64,000 nucleotides of DNA from positions 186,001 to 250,000 of the forward strand of contig NZ_VZRB01000003.1 in the NCBI RefSeq assembly GCF_008806595.1, read 5' to 3'. The stretch is from Streptomyces luteolifulvus. GTDB taxonomy: Bacteria > Actinomycetota > Actinomycetes > Streptomycetales > Streptomycetaceae. The notes beneath the pieces were generated by a model. The model ran no database searches, was not told where the DNA came from, and was given only the letters and a program-made list of their open reading frames with translations. This document shows, one piece after another, positions 54,064-62,645 of the stretch (its first letter is position 1; each line of letters starts with the position of its first letter). The position numbers and the translations under genes were made by a program.

Positions 54064-56736
54064 CTAGCCGGTCGAGCCTCCGAAGAGGCCTCCGTTGCCG
54101 TTGCCTCTGCTGCTGCCACTGCCCGACGTGTCCGTCACCGAGGGCGTGGGCGAAGAGGTCACGCCTCCGTCGGTCCCTCCGGAGGAGTCGTCGTCGCACT
54201 GCCAGCTGAACCTGCAGGACTCGCTCGCCGAGGGCGACGGCGAGGGCAGCGTCACGCTCGGGGTCGGGGTCGGGCTCGGGCTGGCCTCCTCGGTCTCGCT
54301 GACCGTGGGAGTGGGGGTCGGCGTCGGAACGTCGTTGACGATCTCGCCGATGGGCTCCGGGACCGGGAACGGTTCCGCGGGCTCCCCCTTCAGCGCCTGC
54401 TCCATGTAGTCGTGCCAGATCTGGGCCGGGAACGAGGCACCGTGGATCTTCTTCTGGCCACCCGTTCCGAACATCTTGAGGAACGTGCGGTTCTTCTTGG
54501 TCTCGTCGTCGTCGTACCGGAACATGCTGATCGAGGTGGACAGCTGCGGCGTGTAGCCGACGAACCAGGCGGACTTGTTGCCGTCGGTGGTACCGGTCTT
54601 TCCGGCCACGTCGCGGCCGGTCAGCTGGGCATTGGTACCGGTGCCCCTGTCGACCACGGTCTTGAGCACGTCGGTGACGTTGTCGGCGACCGGGGACTCG
54701 AAGGCCTGCTTGGTCTGCGTCTTGTGGCTGTAGACCGTGCCGTCCTTGTTCGTGACCTTCGCGACGGAGAACGGGTCGCGCTGCTCACCGCTGGACGCGA
54801 AGGTGGCGTAGGCGCCCGCCATGCGGATCGCGCTGGGAGCGGAGATACCGATGGAGAAGGACGGGAAGCTGGTGCCGGTGAGGCTGTCCTCCTTGATGCC
54901 CGCGTCGACGGCGGACTCCTTTACCTTGTCCAGACCGACGTCCATGCCGAGCTGCACATAGGCGGAGTTCACCGACTCCCTCATTGCCTCACGGAGGTCG
55001 ATCCGGTAGTTCGGCGGACCGCCGTACGACTCATTGCCGTCGTTTGTCTGGAGCCACTCCTCGTCCTTCTCGTTCCTCCAGACGTCGCCCCTGTAGTCCT
55101 TGATCTTGAGTTTGTTCTGACCGCTGTACAGGCTCTTCGGAGAGACGACGGTCCGCTCGTCCTGCGCCTGTGAGTCGGGCCCCTCAGGATTCCGTACGCC
55201 CCACTTCATCGCCGCCGCGAGGACGAACGGCTTCATGGTCGAACCGATCTGGACACCGGTGTAGTCGGCGTTGTTGGTGAAGTGCTTGGTCGCGTCCTCA
55301 CCCCCGTAGACGGCCCTGATGGCACCGGTCGCCGGATCCACCGAAGCTCCGCCGAACTGAACGTGAGTGTCCGTGTCCGGGCGCTTCTTGGGATCGATGT
55401 TCGCCTTCCGGACCTTCTTGACCGCGTCCTCGAGCTCGTTGACCTTCTTCTTGTCGAAGGTCGTGTAGATCGAGTACCCGCCCTGCTGCAGGGCTTCGGC
55501 CGTGATGTCGGTGTTGTTGACCAGGTACCCCTTGGCGAGGTCGACGAGGTAACCGATCTGCCCGCTCAGCGCGGTGTTCGAGCGCGGGTTCTTGACGTCG
55601 GGGAGTTCCGTGTACTTGGCCCGCACCGTGGGGCTCAGATGCCCGTACTCGACCATCTTGTCGAGCGTGTCCTGCATCTGGATCAGGGCTCGCTTGCGGT
55701 TCTTGGAGGGAGTGGCCTCCACCGCGTCGACGTTCGTCGCACCCGCCGGGTCGTAGTACGTGGCGCCCTTGAGCATGGCCGACAGGAAGGCACACTCACC
55801 GGGGTTCAGCTTGGCGGCGTCCTTGTTGAAGTAGGCACGCGAGGCCGCCTGGAGCCCGTAGGCGTTGCGGCCGTAGTAGGCGGAGTTCAGGTAGCCCGCC
55901 ATGATCTCGTCCTTCGGGACCGTGGTGTTCACCTTTATGGAGATGAAGATCTCCTTGAACTTCCGCGTGACGGTCTGAGACTGGTCGTCCAGCCGCGCGT
56001 TCTTGACGTACTGCTGGGTGATGGTGGAGCCGCCCTGCGTGTCACCGCCCGTGGCCATGTTGAACACGGCGCGGGCGATGCCCTTGGGGTCGATGCCCCG
56101 GTCGGTCTCGAAGGTCTTGTTCTCCTGCGAGATGACGGCGTACCGCATCGCCTCGGGGATGGAGGCGTAGTTGATGATCTGGCGGTTCGCCTCACCACCC
56201 GTGGCCACCATCTCGGTGCCGTCGGACCAGTAGTAGACGTTGTTCTGCGCCTCGGCGGTGTCCGCGATGTTGGGCACGCTGACCATCGCGTACCCGACGC
56301 CCGCGACCGCGACCAGGCTTCCGATGAAGCCGAGGAACAGGCCCGTCACGAGCTTCCACGACGGCACCCAGCGCTGCAGACCCTGCTTGCCCGCGCGGGG
56401 GTAGTCGATGAACCGCTTCTTGGCGGGCGGCGCGTAGCGCCCTCTGCCTCTCCCGGGACCGTTCGGACCTCCTGGGCCCCGGCGGCCGGTGGGCTCGGCC
56501 GCTCTGCGGCGGCCGCCGCCGCTTCTCTGCGCTGCCCGCCGCGCCTCGGCGCGACCGCCGTAGGTGGGCTCCTCACCTCCCGAGCCGTAGAAACCCGACC
56601 CGTAGGAGTCGGAGGGAGACCCGGTGGCGCCTCGCGGTGCCGCACGGCGGCCGGAGGGAGGTCCGGACTGACCGCGTCGGGCCGCGGCATGTCCGCCTCC
56701 CTGCGGCTGCTGCGGTTTGCGACGGTGCTCGCTCAT
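54064..56736 (-). CDS. bifunctional class A penicillin-binding protein
   Basis: The 890-residue protein polymerises and cross-links peptidoglycan. A ~130-residue basic Gly/Arg/Pro-rich cytoplasmic tail precedes a single span (~132-153). The glycosyltransferase domain (GT51, ~175-350) has AVISQENKTFETDRGID near 204; the usual EDxxFxxHxG reads ENxxFxxDxG. The transpeptidase domain (~410-740) has SXXK as STMK near 499, SVN near 588 and KTGTT near 710. The C-terminal ~100 residues are Pro/Thr/Ser-rich, wall-spanning, and include a Cys pair. The ATG start follows GAGGAG; upstream codons belong to a separate small frame. Confidence 0.92.
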   Translation of the reverse strand: MSEHRRKPQQPQGGGHAAARRGQSGPPSGRRAAPRGATGSPSDSYGSGFYGSGGEEPTYGGRAEARRAAQRSGGGRRRAAEPTGRRGPGGPNGPGRGRGRYAPPAKKRFIDYPRAGKQGLQRWVPSWKLVTGLFLGFIGSLVAVAGVGYAMVSVPNIADTAEAQNNVYYWSDGTEMVATGGEANRQIINYASIPEAMRYAVISQENKTFETDRGIDPKGIARAVFNMATGGDTQGGSTITQQYVKNARLDDQSQTVTRKFKEIFISIKVNTTVPKDEIMAGYLNSAYYGRNAYGLQAASRAYFNKDAAKLNPGECAFLSAMLKGATYYDPAGATNVDAVEATPSKNRKRALIQMQDTLDKMVEYGHLSPTVRAKYTELPDVKNPRSNTALSGQIGYLVDLAKGYLVNNTDITAEALQQGGYSIYTTFDKKKVNELEDAVKKVRKANIDPKKRPDTDTHVQFGGASVDPATGAIRAVYGGEDATKHFTNNADYTGVQIGSTMKPFVLAAAMKWGVRNPEGPDSQAQDERTVVSPKSLYSGQNKLKIKDYRGDVWRNEKDEEWLQTNDGNESYGGPPNYRIDLREAMRESVNSAYVQLGMDVGLDKVKESAVDAGIKEDSLTGTSFPSFSIGISAPSAIRMAGAYATFASSGEQRDPFSVAKVTNKDGTVYSHKTQTKQAFESPVADNVTDVLKTVVDRGTGTNAQLTGRDVAGKTGTTDGNKSAWFVGYTPQLSTSISMFRYDDDETKKNRTFLKMFGTGGQKKIHGASFPAQIWHDYMEQALKGEPAEPFPVPEPIGEIVNDVPTPTPTPTVSETEEASPSPTPTPSVTLPSPSPSASESCRFSWQCDDDSSGGTDGGVTSSPTPSVTDTSGSGSSRGNGNGGLFGGSTG

Positions 56737-56743
56737 CGAACGA

Positions 56744-56896
56744 CTACTCCTCGGGCAGGCGCACCCTTGCGCGCCTGGAAACGGCGGCTGGTTTCCGGTC
56801 CCCCCGAAGTACGGATGTGGTCGGTTCTGCATTCACCCGTACTGCACCGAGGACGAGGACGTCCCCAAGCGTCACTCGGTTCCCGGTGCTGTGCAT
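56744..56896 (-). CDS. candidate 50-residue leader ORF before the PBP gene
   Basis: TAGTCT (56904-56909, minus strand) lies exactly 7 nt before an ATG that opens a 50-codon frame beginning MHSTGNRVTLGDV and ending LPEE-stop. The stop lies 5 bp before the PBP start codon, and its last codons (GAGGAG) form the PBP ribosome-binding site. This layout suggests a leaderless small protein translationally coupled to the PBP, or an attenuating leader. No homologue is recognised. Confidence 0.45.
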   Translation of the reverse strand: MHSTGNRVTLGDVLVLGAVRVNAEPTTSVLRGDRKPAAVSRRARVRLPEE

Positions 56897-57038
56897 GGCG
56901 CACAGACTACGCACCGTCAAAGCTCGCCTAGCCCCGAAGTCAGCCATAAATGGGACAAATCGCTGGCCAATGATTCGGGGATGTGACCCCGTTCACCGTC
57001 ATCGCTCTTGCCGCTTCCGCAAGGCCGTTCTATCGTCG

Positions 57039-57061
57039 TGATGTATCGAGTCGATACATCA
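57039..57061. promoter_or_regulatory. 23-bp perfect operator palindrome of the PadR gene
   Basis: Eleven-bp arms TGATGTATCGA and TCGATACATCA flank a single G. It begins 51 bp before the padR-like start. PadR regulators bind ATGTAT-N-ATACAT dyads in their own promoters, and this matches closely. Autorepression of padR, and of ino1 if co-transcribed, is expected. Confidence 0.8.
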
Positions 57062-57111
57062 GCTCGGCATAAAGTCCGTCATGGCACATCCGCGGCAGAG
57101 AGGAGGCGACG

Positions 57112-57792
57112 ATGAGCCGGCGTTCCGGCATCCTCGAGTTCGCCGTACTCGGCCTGCTTCGCGAGTCCCCGATGCACGGCTACGAGCTGCGCAAACGACT
57201 CAATACGTCACTGGGCGTGTTCCGGGCGTTCAGCTACGGGACGCTCTATCCCTGCCTCAAGACGCTGGTCGCCAACGGCTGGTTGATCGAGGAGTCGGGG
57301 AACACCTCCGAGGACGCCCTCGCCGCACCACTCGCGGGACGTCGCGCCAAAATCGTCTACCGGTTGACGGCGGAAGGGAAGGAGCACTTCGAGGAGCTCC
57401 TCTCGCAGACGGGCCCCGACGCGTACGAGGACGAACACTTCGCCGCTCGTTTCGCTTTCTTCGGGCAGACGTCGCGCGACGTACGCATGCGGGTGCTGGA
57501 GGGCCGGCGCAGCCGGCTGGAGGAGCGCCTCGAGAAGATGAGCGCCTCCCTGGCGCGCACCCGGGAGCGCCTCGACGACTACACGCTTGAGCTCCAGCGC
57601 CACGGGATGGAGTCCGTGGAGCGCGAAGTGCGCTGGCTGAACGAGCTCATCGAGAGCGAGCGGGCCGGGCGGGACCTGAAGGGTTCCGCCACCGGGGGGT
57701 CCGCTCAGCAGGACACAACATCTGGAGCGTCGGGCGGCCTGCCCCGGCCGGGGGACCCCCGGCCGGATACGCCCGACGACACCGCCACGTGA
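57112..57792 (+). CDS. PadR-family transcriptional regulator
   Basis: The 226-residue protein has the N-terminal winged HTH ([39 protein letters not shown]) at residues 5-75 and a long C-terminal helical dimerisation domain (~100-185), so it is the Vir/AphA-like long subclass. The last ~40 residues are Gly/Pro/Asp-rich and disordered. The ATG follows GAGGAGG. It lies 43 bp before inositol-1-phosphate synthase, so it probably controls inositol synthesis along with itself through the upstream palindrome. The ligand is unknown. Confidence 0.9.
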   Translation: MSRRSGILEFAVLGLLRESPMHGYELRKRLNTSLGVFRAFSYGTLYPCLKTLVANGWLIEESGNTSEDALAAPLAGRRAKIVYRLTAEGKEHFEELLSQTGPDAYEDEHFAARFAFFGQTSRDVRMRVLEGRRSRLEERLEKMSASLARTRERLDDYTLELQRHGMESVEREVRWLNELIESERAGRDLKGSATGGSAQQDTTSGASGGLPRPGDPRPDTPDDTAT

Positions 57793-57835
57793 GTCCTACT
57801 CAGGGACTCACTCGTACACACAGGGAGCAACCGGA

Positions 57836-58918
57836 ATGGGTTCGGTTCGCGTAGCCATCGTCGGCGTGGGCAACTGCGCCGCGTCGCTGGTTCAGGGAGT
57901 CGAGTACTACAAGGACGCCGACCCGGCGTCCAAGGTCCCCGGCCTGATGCACGTCCAGTTCGGCGACTACCACGTCCGTGACGTCGAGTTCGTCGCCGCC
58001 TTCGACGTCGACGCGAAGAAGGTCGGCCTCGACCTCGCGGACGCCATCGGCGCCTCCGAGAACAACACCATCAAGATCTGCGACGTGCCGAACACCGGCG
58101 TGACGGTCCAGCGCGGCCACACCCTCGACGGCCTGGGCAAGTACTACCGCGAGACGATCGAGGAGTCCGCCGAGGCCCCGGTCGACATCGTCCAGATCCT
58201 CAAGGACAAGCAGGTCGACGTCCTCGTCTGCTACCTGCCCGTCGGCTCCGAGGACGCGGCGAAGTACTACGCCCAGTGCGCCATCGACGCCAAGGTCGCC
58301 TTCGTCAACGCCCTTCCGGTCTTCATCGCCGGCACCAAGGAGTGGGCCGACAAGTTCACCGAGGCGGGCGTCCCGATCGTCGGTGACGACATCAAGTCCC
58401 AGGTCGGCGCCACCATCACGCACCGCGTCATGGCGAAGCTGTTCGAGGACCGCGGTGTCATCCTGGACCGCACGATGCAGCTGAACGTCGGCGGCAACAT
58501 GGACTTCAAGAACATGCTCGAGCGTGAGCGCCTCGAGTCCAAGAAGATCTCCAAGACGCAGGCCGTCACCTCCCAGATCCCCGACCGGGAGCTCGGCGAG
58601 AAGAACGTCCACATCGGCCCGTCCGACTACGTGGCCTGGCTCGACGACCGCAAGTGGGCGTACGTCCGCCTCGAGGGCCGCGCCTTCGGTGACGTCCCGC
58701 TGAACCTGGAGTACAAGCTCGAGGTCTGGGACTCCCCGAACTCCGCGGGTGTCATCATCGACGCCCTGCGCGCCGCGAAGATCGCCAAGGACCGCGGCAT
58801 CGGCGGCCCGATCCTGTCGGCGTCGAGCTACTTCATGAAGTCCCCGCCGGTCCAGTACTTCGACGACGAGGCCCGGGAGAACGTCGAGAAGTTCATCAGG
58901 GGCGATGTCGAGCGCTGA
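57836..58918 (+). CDS. ino1: inositol-3-phosphate (myo-inositol-1-phosphate) synthase
   Basis: The 360-residue enzyme converts glucose 6-phosphate to inositol phosphate with NAD+, feeding phosphatidylinositol and mycothiol. The NAD-binding [20 protein letters not shown] start and [17 protein letters not shown] near residue 182 (Lys of the active site) are typical of the short actinobacterial form. The C-terminus [17 protein letters not shown] is conserved. It follows the PadR gene on the same strand and ends with a strong terminator. Confidence 0.95.
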   Translation: MGSVRVAIVGVGNCAASLVQGVEYYKDADPASKVPGLMHVQFGDYHVRDVEFVAAFDVDAKKVGLDLADAIGASENNTIKICDVPNTGVTVQRGHTLDGLGKYYRETIEESAEAPVDIVQILKDKQVDVLVCYLPVGSEDAAKYYAQCAIDAKVAFVNALPVFIAGTKEWADKFTEAGVPIVGDDIKSQVGATITHRVMAKLFEDRGVILDRTMQLNVGGNMDFKNMLERERLESKKISKTQAVTSQIPDRELGEKNVHIGPSDYVAWLDDRKWAYVRLEGRAFGDVPLNLEYKLEVWDSPNSAGVIIDALRAAKIAKDRGIGGPILSASSYFMKSPPVQYFDDEARENVEKFIRGDVER

Positions 58919-58957
58919 GGCGCCTGCGCGATAAAGCTGGTCTCCCTGTGGGCTGTT

Positions 58958-58991
58958 GAGGGTCCCCGAGGCATTACGCCCGGGGACCCTC
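58958..58991 (+). terminator. strong terminator after ino1
   Basis: A perfect 11-bp stem GAGGGTCCCCG/CGGGGACCCTC with a 12-nt loop starts 40 bp after the ino1 stop and ends 9 bp before the next gene's -10 box. Confidence 0.85.
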
Positions 58992-59000
58992 CGCGTATGT

Positions 59001-59006
59001 GAGGCT
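59001..59006 (+). promoter_or_regulatory. -10 box of leaderless MFS promoter
   Basis: GAGGCT lies 7 nt before the ATG at 59014, matching the leaderless spacing of neighbouring genes. Confidence 0.45.
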
Positions 59007-59013
59007 GTGCCCC

Positions 59014-60276
59014 ATGTCCGTCGTGCGTGATCTGCGCGTCCTGCTCCGCTTCCGGAACTTCCGACGCCTGCTCGCCGTTCGCCTGCTGTCCCAGGGCGCC
59101 GACGGCGTCTACCAGGTCGCGCTCGCCGCCTACGTCGTCTTCTCACCGGAGAAGGAGACCTCGGCCGCCGCGATCGCCTCCGCCATGGCGGTCCTGCTGC
59201 TCCCGTACTCCCTGGTGGGCCCCTTCGCCGGTGTCCTGCTGGACCGCTGGCGGCGCCGCCAGGTCTTCGTGTACGGCAATCTGCTGCGCGCCCTGCTGGC
59301 GTCGGCGACGGCCATCCTGATGATCACAAACGTCCCGGACTGGATCTTCTACGTCTCGGCCCTGTGCGTCACCGCCGTCAACCGCTTCGTCCTGGCGGGC
59401 CTGTCCGCAGCACTGCCCCGTGTGGTGGACGACGAGCGGCTCGTGATCGCCAACTCCCTTTCGCCGACCGCCGGCACGCTCGCGGCAACCGCGGGCGGCG
59501 GTCTCGCCTTCGCCGTACGGCTGCTGGTCGCGGACTCCGACGCCGCCGTGGTGCTGGTGGGCGCCGGGCTGTATCTGTGTGCGGCGCTCGCCGCTCTGCG
59601 CATGGCACCGGATCTGCTGGGGCCCGCGTCCGAGTTGGTCCAGCCACGGCTCGGGACGGCACTCGTCGGCACCGCCCGCGACCTGGCGGCGGGTGTACGG
59701 CACCTCGCCGCGCCGTCCCGCAGGGAAGCCGCCTGGGCGCTCGTGGCGATGACCCTGATGCGGTTCTGCTACGGCGCCCTGACAGTGATGGTGCTGATGC
59801 TCTGCCGGTATGCCCTGTCCTCGACCACGGACGACGGACTGCGGCTGCTGGGGCTGGCGTTGGGTGTCTCCGGCGCCGGTTTCTTCGCGGCGGCAGTGGT
59901 GACGCCATGGGCGGTCGGCCGGCTGGGACCCGGCCGCTGGATCGTCGTGTGCGCCGGGGCGGCCGCGGTCCTGGAACCGGCTCTGGGCCTTCCGTTCGCC
60001 ACCGGACCCATGCTGGTCGCGGCCTTCGTCCTCGGTCTGACCACACAGGGCGCGAAGATCTCGACGGACACCCTGGTGCAGTCCTCGGTCGCCGACGGCT
60101 TCCGTGGGCGGATCTTCTCCGTGTACGACGTGCTGTTCAACGCCGCCTTTGTCGGCGCGGCCGCGGTGGCCGCCCTGATGCTGCCTCCGGACGGCCGCTC
60201 GGTGGCGCTGGTGGTCACGATCGCCGTTATCTACGGAACAGTTGCTGGCGCTATGGCCCGGTTTGAACACCAGTAA
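59014..60276 (+). CDS. MFS transporter
   Basis: The 420-residue membrane protein has 12 predicted spans. The loop 2-3 motif GVLLDRWRRRQVFVYGN matches the MFS D-R-x-G-R-R consensus (DRWRRRQ), as in exporters of the enterobactin/macrolide (MefA-like) group. Span 1 is preceded by FRNFRRLLAVRLLSQGADG. The substrate is unknown. The start is chosen from the leaderless -10; a start five codons earlier is possible. A 124-bp gap leads to the next gene. Confidence 0.87.
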   Translation: MSVVRDLRVLLRFRNFRRLLAVRLLSQGADGVYQVALAAYVVFSPEKETSAAAIASAMAVLLLPYSLVGPFAGVLLDRWRRRQVFVYGNLLRALLASATAILMITNVPDWIFYVSALCVTAVNRFVLAGLSAALPRVVDDERLVIANSLSPTAGTLAATAGGGLAFAVRLLVADSDAAVVLVGAGLYLCAALAALRMAPDLLGPASELVQPRLGTALVGTARDLAAGVRHLAAPSRREAAWALVAMTLMRFCYGALTVMVLMLCRYALSSTTDDGLRLLGLALGVSGAGFFAAAVVTPWAVGRLGPGRWIVVCAGAAAVLEPALGLPFATGPMLVAAFVLGLTTQGAKISTDTLVQSSVADGFRGRIFSVYDVLFNAAFVGAAAVAALMLPPDGRSVALVVTIAVIYGTVAGAMARFEHQ

Positions 60277-60400
60277 GTGTCACATCAATGACACAGAGGC
60301 ACTCCTGAGTACAGAGTTGTCATAGGGGACCGGTAGCTTACGTGCGTCTTATCTCGCGCCATGTTCGCGTCACGCACCTATGTTCTAGGGGGACCTACAA

Positions 60401-60871
60401 GTGACTACTCCGCCGCCCCAGGGCCAGAACCCCTTCGCTCAGGGTCAGCAGCCCGCCGGCCAGCCCCAGGGGCAGGCCCCGTACCCGCCTCAGCCCGGCT
60501 TCCCCCAGCAGGGCATGGCGCCGGTTCCGCCGCAGCAGCCGAGCCGTCGACCCAAGTTCAAGACGATCAAGAACGTGATCATCGTCGCGGCCGTCGCCGT
60601 CGCGGCCGTCGTCGGCTACATCGCCAGCCAGGACGACGCCGATCACGCCAACGTGGGTGACTGCCTGAAGTCCGCGTCCTCGTCCTCGGACCGCATGGAG
60701 GTCGTGGACTGCAAGTCCTCGGACGCCGAGGCCAAGGTCCTCAAGAAGATCAAGGGCCACTACACCCAGTTCACGGCCGAATCCGAGTGCCGCAAGGTCG
60801 ACGACGCCACCAGCTTCTACGCCGAGACGGGCGACGGAGAAGAGTTCCTGCTCTGCCTGTCGGACGTCTGA
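60401..60871 (+). CDS. membrane-anchored extracytoplasmic protein, Pro/Gln-rich N-terminus
   Basis: The 156-residue protein has a Pro/Gln/Gly-rich cytoplasmic region in its first ~50 residues (PFAQGQQPAGQPQGQ type). One span (about residues 58-75) follows, then a ~80-residue extracytoplasmic domain with four cysteines (VGDCLKS, VVDCKSS, ESECRKV, FLLCLSDV) likely forming two disulfides. This LppU/SCO3897-like family occurs in streptomycetes; its function is unknown. The GTG follows GGGGGA. It ends 15 bp before the first of two parS palindromes. Confidence 0.8.
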   Translation: MTTPPPQGQNPFAQGQQPAGQPQGQAPYPPQPGFPQQGMAPVPPQQPSRRPKFKTIKNVIIVAAVAVAAVVGYIASQDDADHANVGDCLKSASSSSDRMEVVDCKSSDAEAKVLKKIKGHYTQFTAESECRKVDDATSFYAETGDGEEFLLCLSDV

Positions 60872-60886
60872 TCCGACCTCTCCCTA

Positions 60887-60928
60887 CGCTGAGGGCCGGT
60901 GTTTCACGTGAAACACCGGCCCTCAGCG
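60887..60928. terminator. 42-bp perfect palindrome with central parS (first of twin)
   Basis: A perfect 16-bp parS (60900-60915) is the centre of an inverted repeat with 21-bp arms (outer sequence CGCTGAGGGCCGG). It begins 15 bp after the stop of the 60401 gene and lies between converging genes. It is both a full ParB site and, as RNA, a very stable hairpin. Confidence 0.88.
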
Positions 60929-60932
60929 CATC

Positions 60933-60964
60933 CGGGGTCGTGTTTCACGTGAAACACGACCCCG
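60933..60964. terminator. 32-bp perfect palindrome with central parS (second of twin)
   Basis: A perfect 16-bp parS (60941-60956) has arms extended by CGGGGTCG/CGACCCCG to 16 bp each. It lies 41 bp centre-to-centre from the first palindrome and 10 bp before the stop of the converging cca gene, for which it is the likely terminator. Confidence 0.88.
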
Positions 60965-60974
60965 ATGCACAGCC

Positions 60975-62414
60975 TCAGCCCTGCTTGGCCCACCACACCT
61001 TGAGTGCGGCCACAGCGTCGTCGTACTCCATCGGCCCGTTTTCCAGGCGCAGCTCCAGCATGTGCCGGTACGCCCGACCGACGGCCGGGCCGGGCCCGAC
61101 ACCCAGGATCCCCATGATCTGGTTGCCGTCCAGGTCCGGACGGATCGCGTCCAGCTCCTCCTGCTCCTGAAGCTGGGCGATCCGCCCCTCCAGACCGTCA
61201 TACGCACGCGACAGCGCGGCCGCCTTGCGCTTGTTGCGGGTCGTGCAGTCCGAGCGGGTCAGCTTGTGCAGCCGCCCAAGGAGCGGTCCCGCGTCACGGA
61301 CGTAGCGCCGGACAGCCGAGTCCGTCCACTCCCCGGTTCCATAGCCGTGGAAGCGCAGGTGAAGTTCGACCAGCCGGGAAACGTCCTTCACCAGCTCGTT
61401 GGAGTACTTCAGAGCCGTCATGCGCTTCTTGGTCATCTTCGCCCCGACCACCTCGTGATGATGGAACGAGACCCGGCCGTCCTTCTCGAAGCGGCGTGTA
61501 CGCGGCTTGCCGATGTCGTGCAGCAGCGCGGCCAGGCGGAGGGTCAGGTCGGGCCCGTCCTCCTCCAGCGCGATCGCCTGCTCCAGAACGATCAGCGTGT
61601 GCTCGTAGACATCCTTGTGCCGGTGGTGCTCGTCGCTCTCCAGGCGGAGGGCCGGCAGCTCGGGCACGACATGATCGGCGAGACCGGTGTCGACGAGCAG
61701 CGTCAGCCCCTTGCGCGGGCAGGTGGAAAGCATCAGCTTGTTCAGCTCCTCCCGCACCCGCTCGGCCGAGACGATCTCAATACGCCCCGCCATGTCCCTC
61801 ATCGCCAAGACGACCTCCGGAGCCACCTCGAAGTCGAGCTGGGCGGCGAAGCGAGCGGCACGCATCATCCGCAGCGGGTCGTCGGAGAAGGACTCCTCGG
61901 GAGTACCCGGCGTACGCAGCACACGCGCCGCGAGGTCGCGGAGGCCTCCGTGCGGGTCGATGAACTCCTTCTCCGGGAGCGCGACGGCCATCGCGTTGAC
62001 CGTGAAGTCACGCCGGACGAGGTCCTCCTCGATGGAGTCGCCGTACGACACCTCGGGCTTGCGCGAGGTGCGGTCGTAGGCCTCCGACCGATAGGTGGTC
62101 ACCTCGATCTGGTAGCCGTCCTTCTGAGCGCCGACGGTGCCGAAGGCAATGCCGACCTCCCAGACGGAGTCCGCCCAGGGCCGCACGATCTTGAGTACGT
62201 CCTCGGGGCGGGCGTCGGTCGTGAAGTCCAAGTCGTTGCCGAGCCGGCCGAGCAGCGCGTCCCGGACCGAGCCGCCGACCAGCGCAAGGGAGAACCCGGC
62301 CTCCCGGAAGCGGCGGGCGAGGTCGTCGGCGACAGGGGCGACCCGCAGCAGTTCACTCACCGCTCGGTGCTGCACCTGGCTCAGGGCACTGGTTTCTTCG
62401 TTGGCGTTCGGCAC
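60975..62414 (-). CDS. cca: CCA tRNA nucleotidyltransferase
   Basis: The 479-residue class II nucleotidyltransferase has the catalytic head GGSVRDALLGRLGNDLDFTT (key residues GGSVR and DLD, about 45-64). RRDFTVNAMA near 140, SDDPLRMMRAARFA near 175 and an HD domain (LAALLHDIGKPRTRR, about 295; HHEVVGA) follow. The S. coelicolor orthologue SCO3896 was shown to add CCA to tRNAs, as I recall. The tRNA-like gene in this window lacks an encoded CCA, so such an activity would be needed. The GTG start has TACCCT 8 nt upstream; a longer frame reaching 62519 is less likely. Confidence 0.93.
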   Translation of the reverse strand: MPNANEETSALSQVQHRAVSELLRVAPVADDLARRFREAGFSLALVGGSVRDALLGRLGNDLDFTTDARPEDVLKIVRPWADSVWEVGIAFGTVGAQKDGYQIEVTTYRSEAYDRTSRKPEVSYGDSIEEDLVRRDFTVNAMAVALPEKEFIDPHGGLRDLAARVLRTPGTPEESFSDDPLRMMRAARFAAQLDFEVAPEVVLAMRDMAGRIEIVSAERVREELNKLMLSTCPRKGLTLLVDTGLADHVVPELPALRLESDEHHRHKDVYEHTLIVLEQAIALEEDGPDLTLRLAALLHDIGKPRTRRFEKDGRVSFHHHEVVGAKMTKKRMTALKYSNELVKDVSRLVELHLRFHGYGTGEWTDSAVRRYVRDAGPLLGRLHKLTRSDCTTRNKRKAAALSRAYDGLEGRIAQLQEQEELDAIRPDLDGNQIMGILGVGPGPAVGRAYRHMLELRLENGPMEYDDAVAALKVWWAKQG

Positions 62415-62645
62415 AACAGAAGAGGGTACGTGGCCCGGGCGACCGCGAGCGCCTCCATTAAACGTGCACATCCAGCCGTGCAGGCGCCCCGTACGTGCAG
62501 GCTCGTTATACCTACACATAACGGACAGCTCGGAGCACTTTCCCGATCTTGCGGAGCAGTCCGCGGCACTTCCCCTTCGCGCGCATCGTTACGATGCGTG
62601 GACACACATTCCGACGACCACTGACGACGAGGGACGGACGAACGC

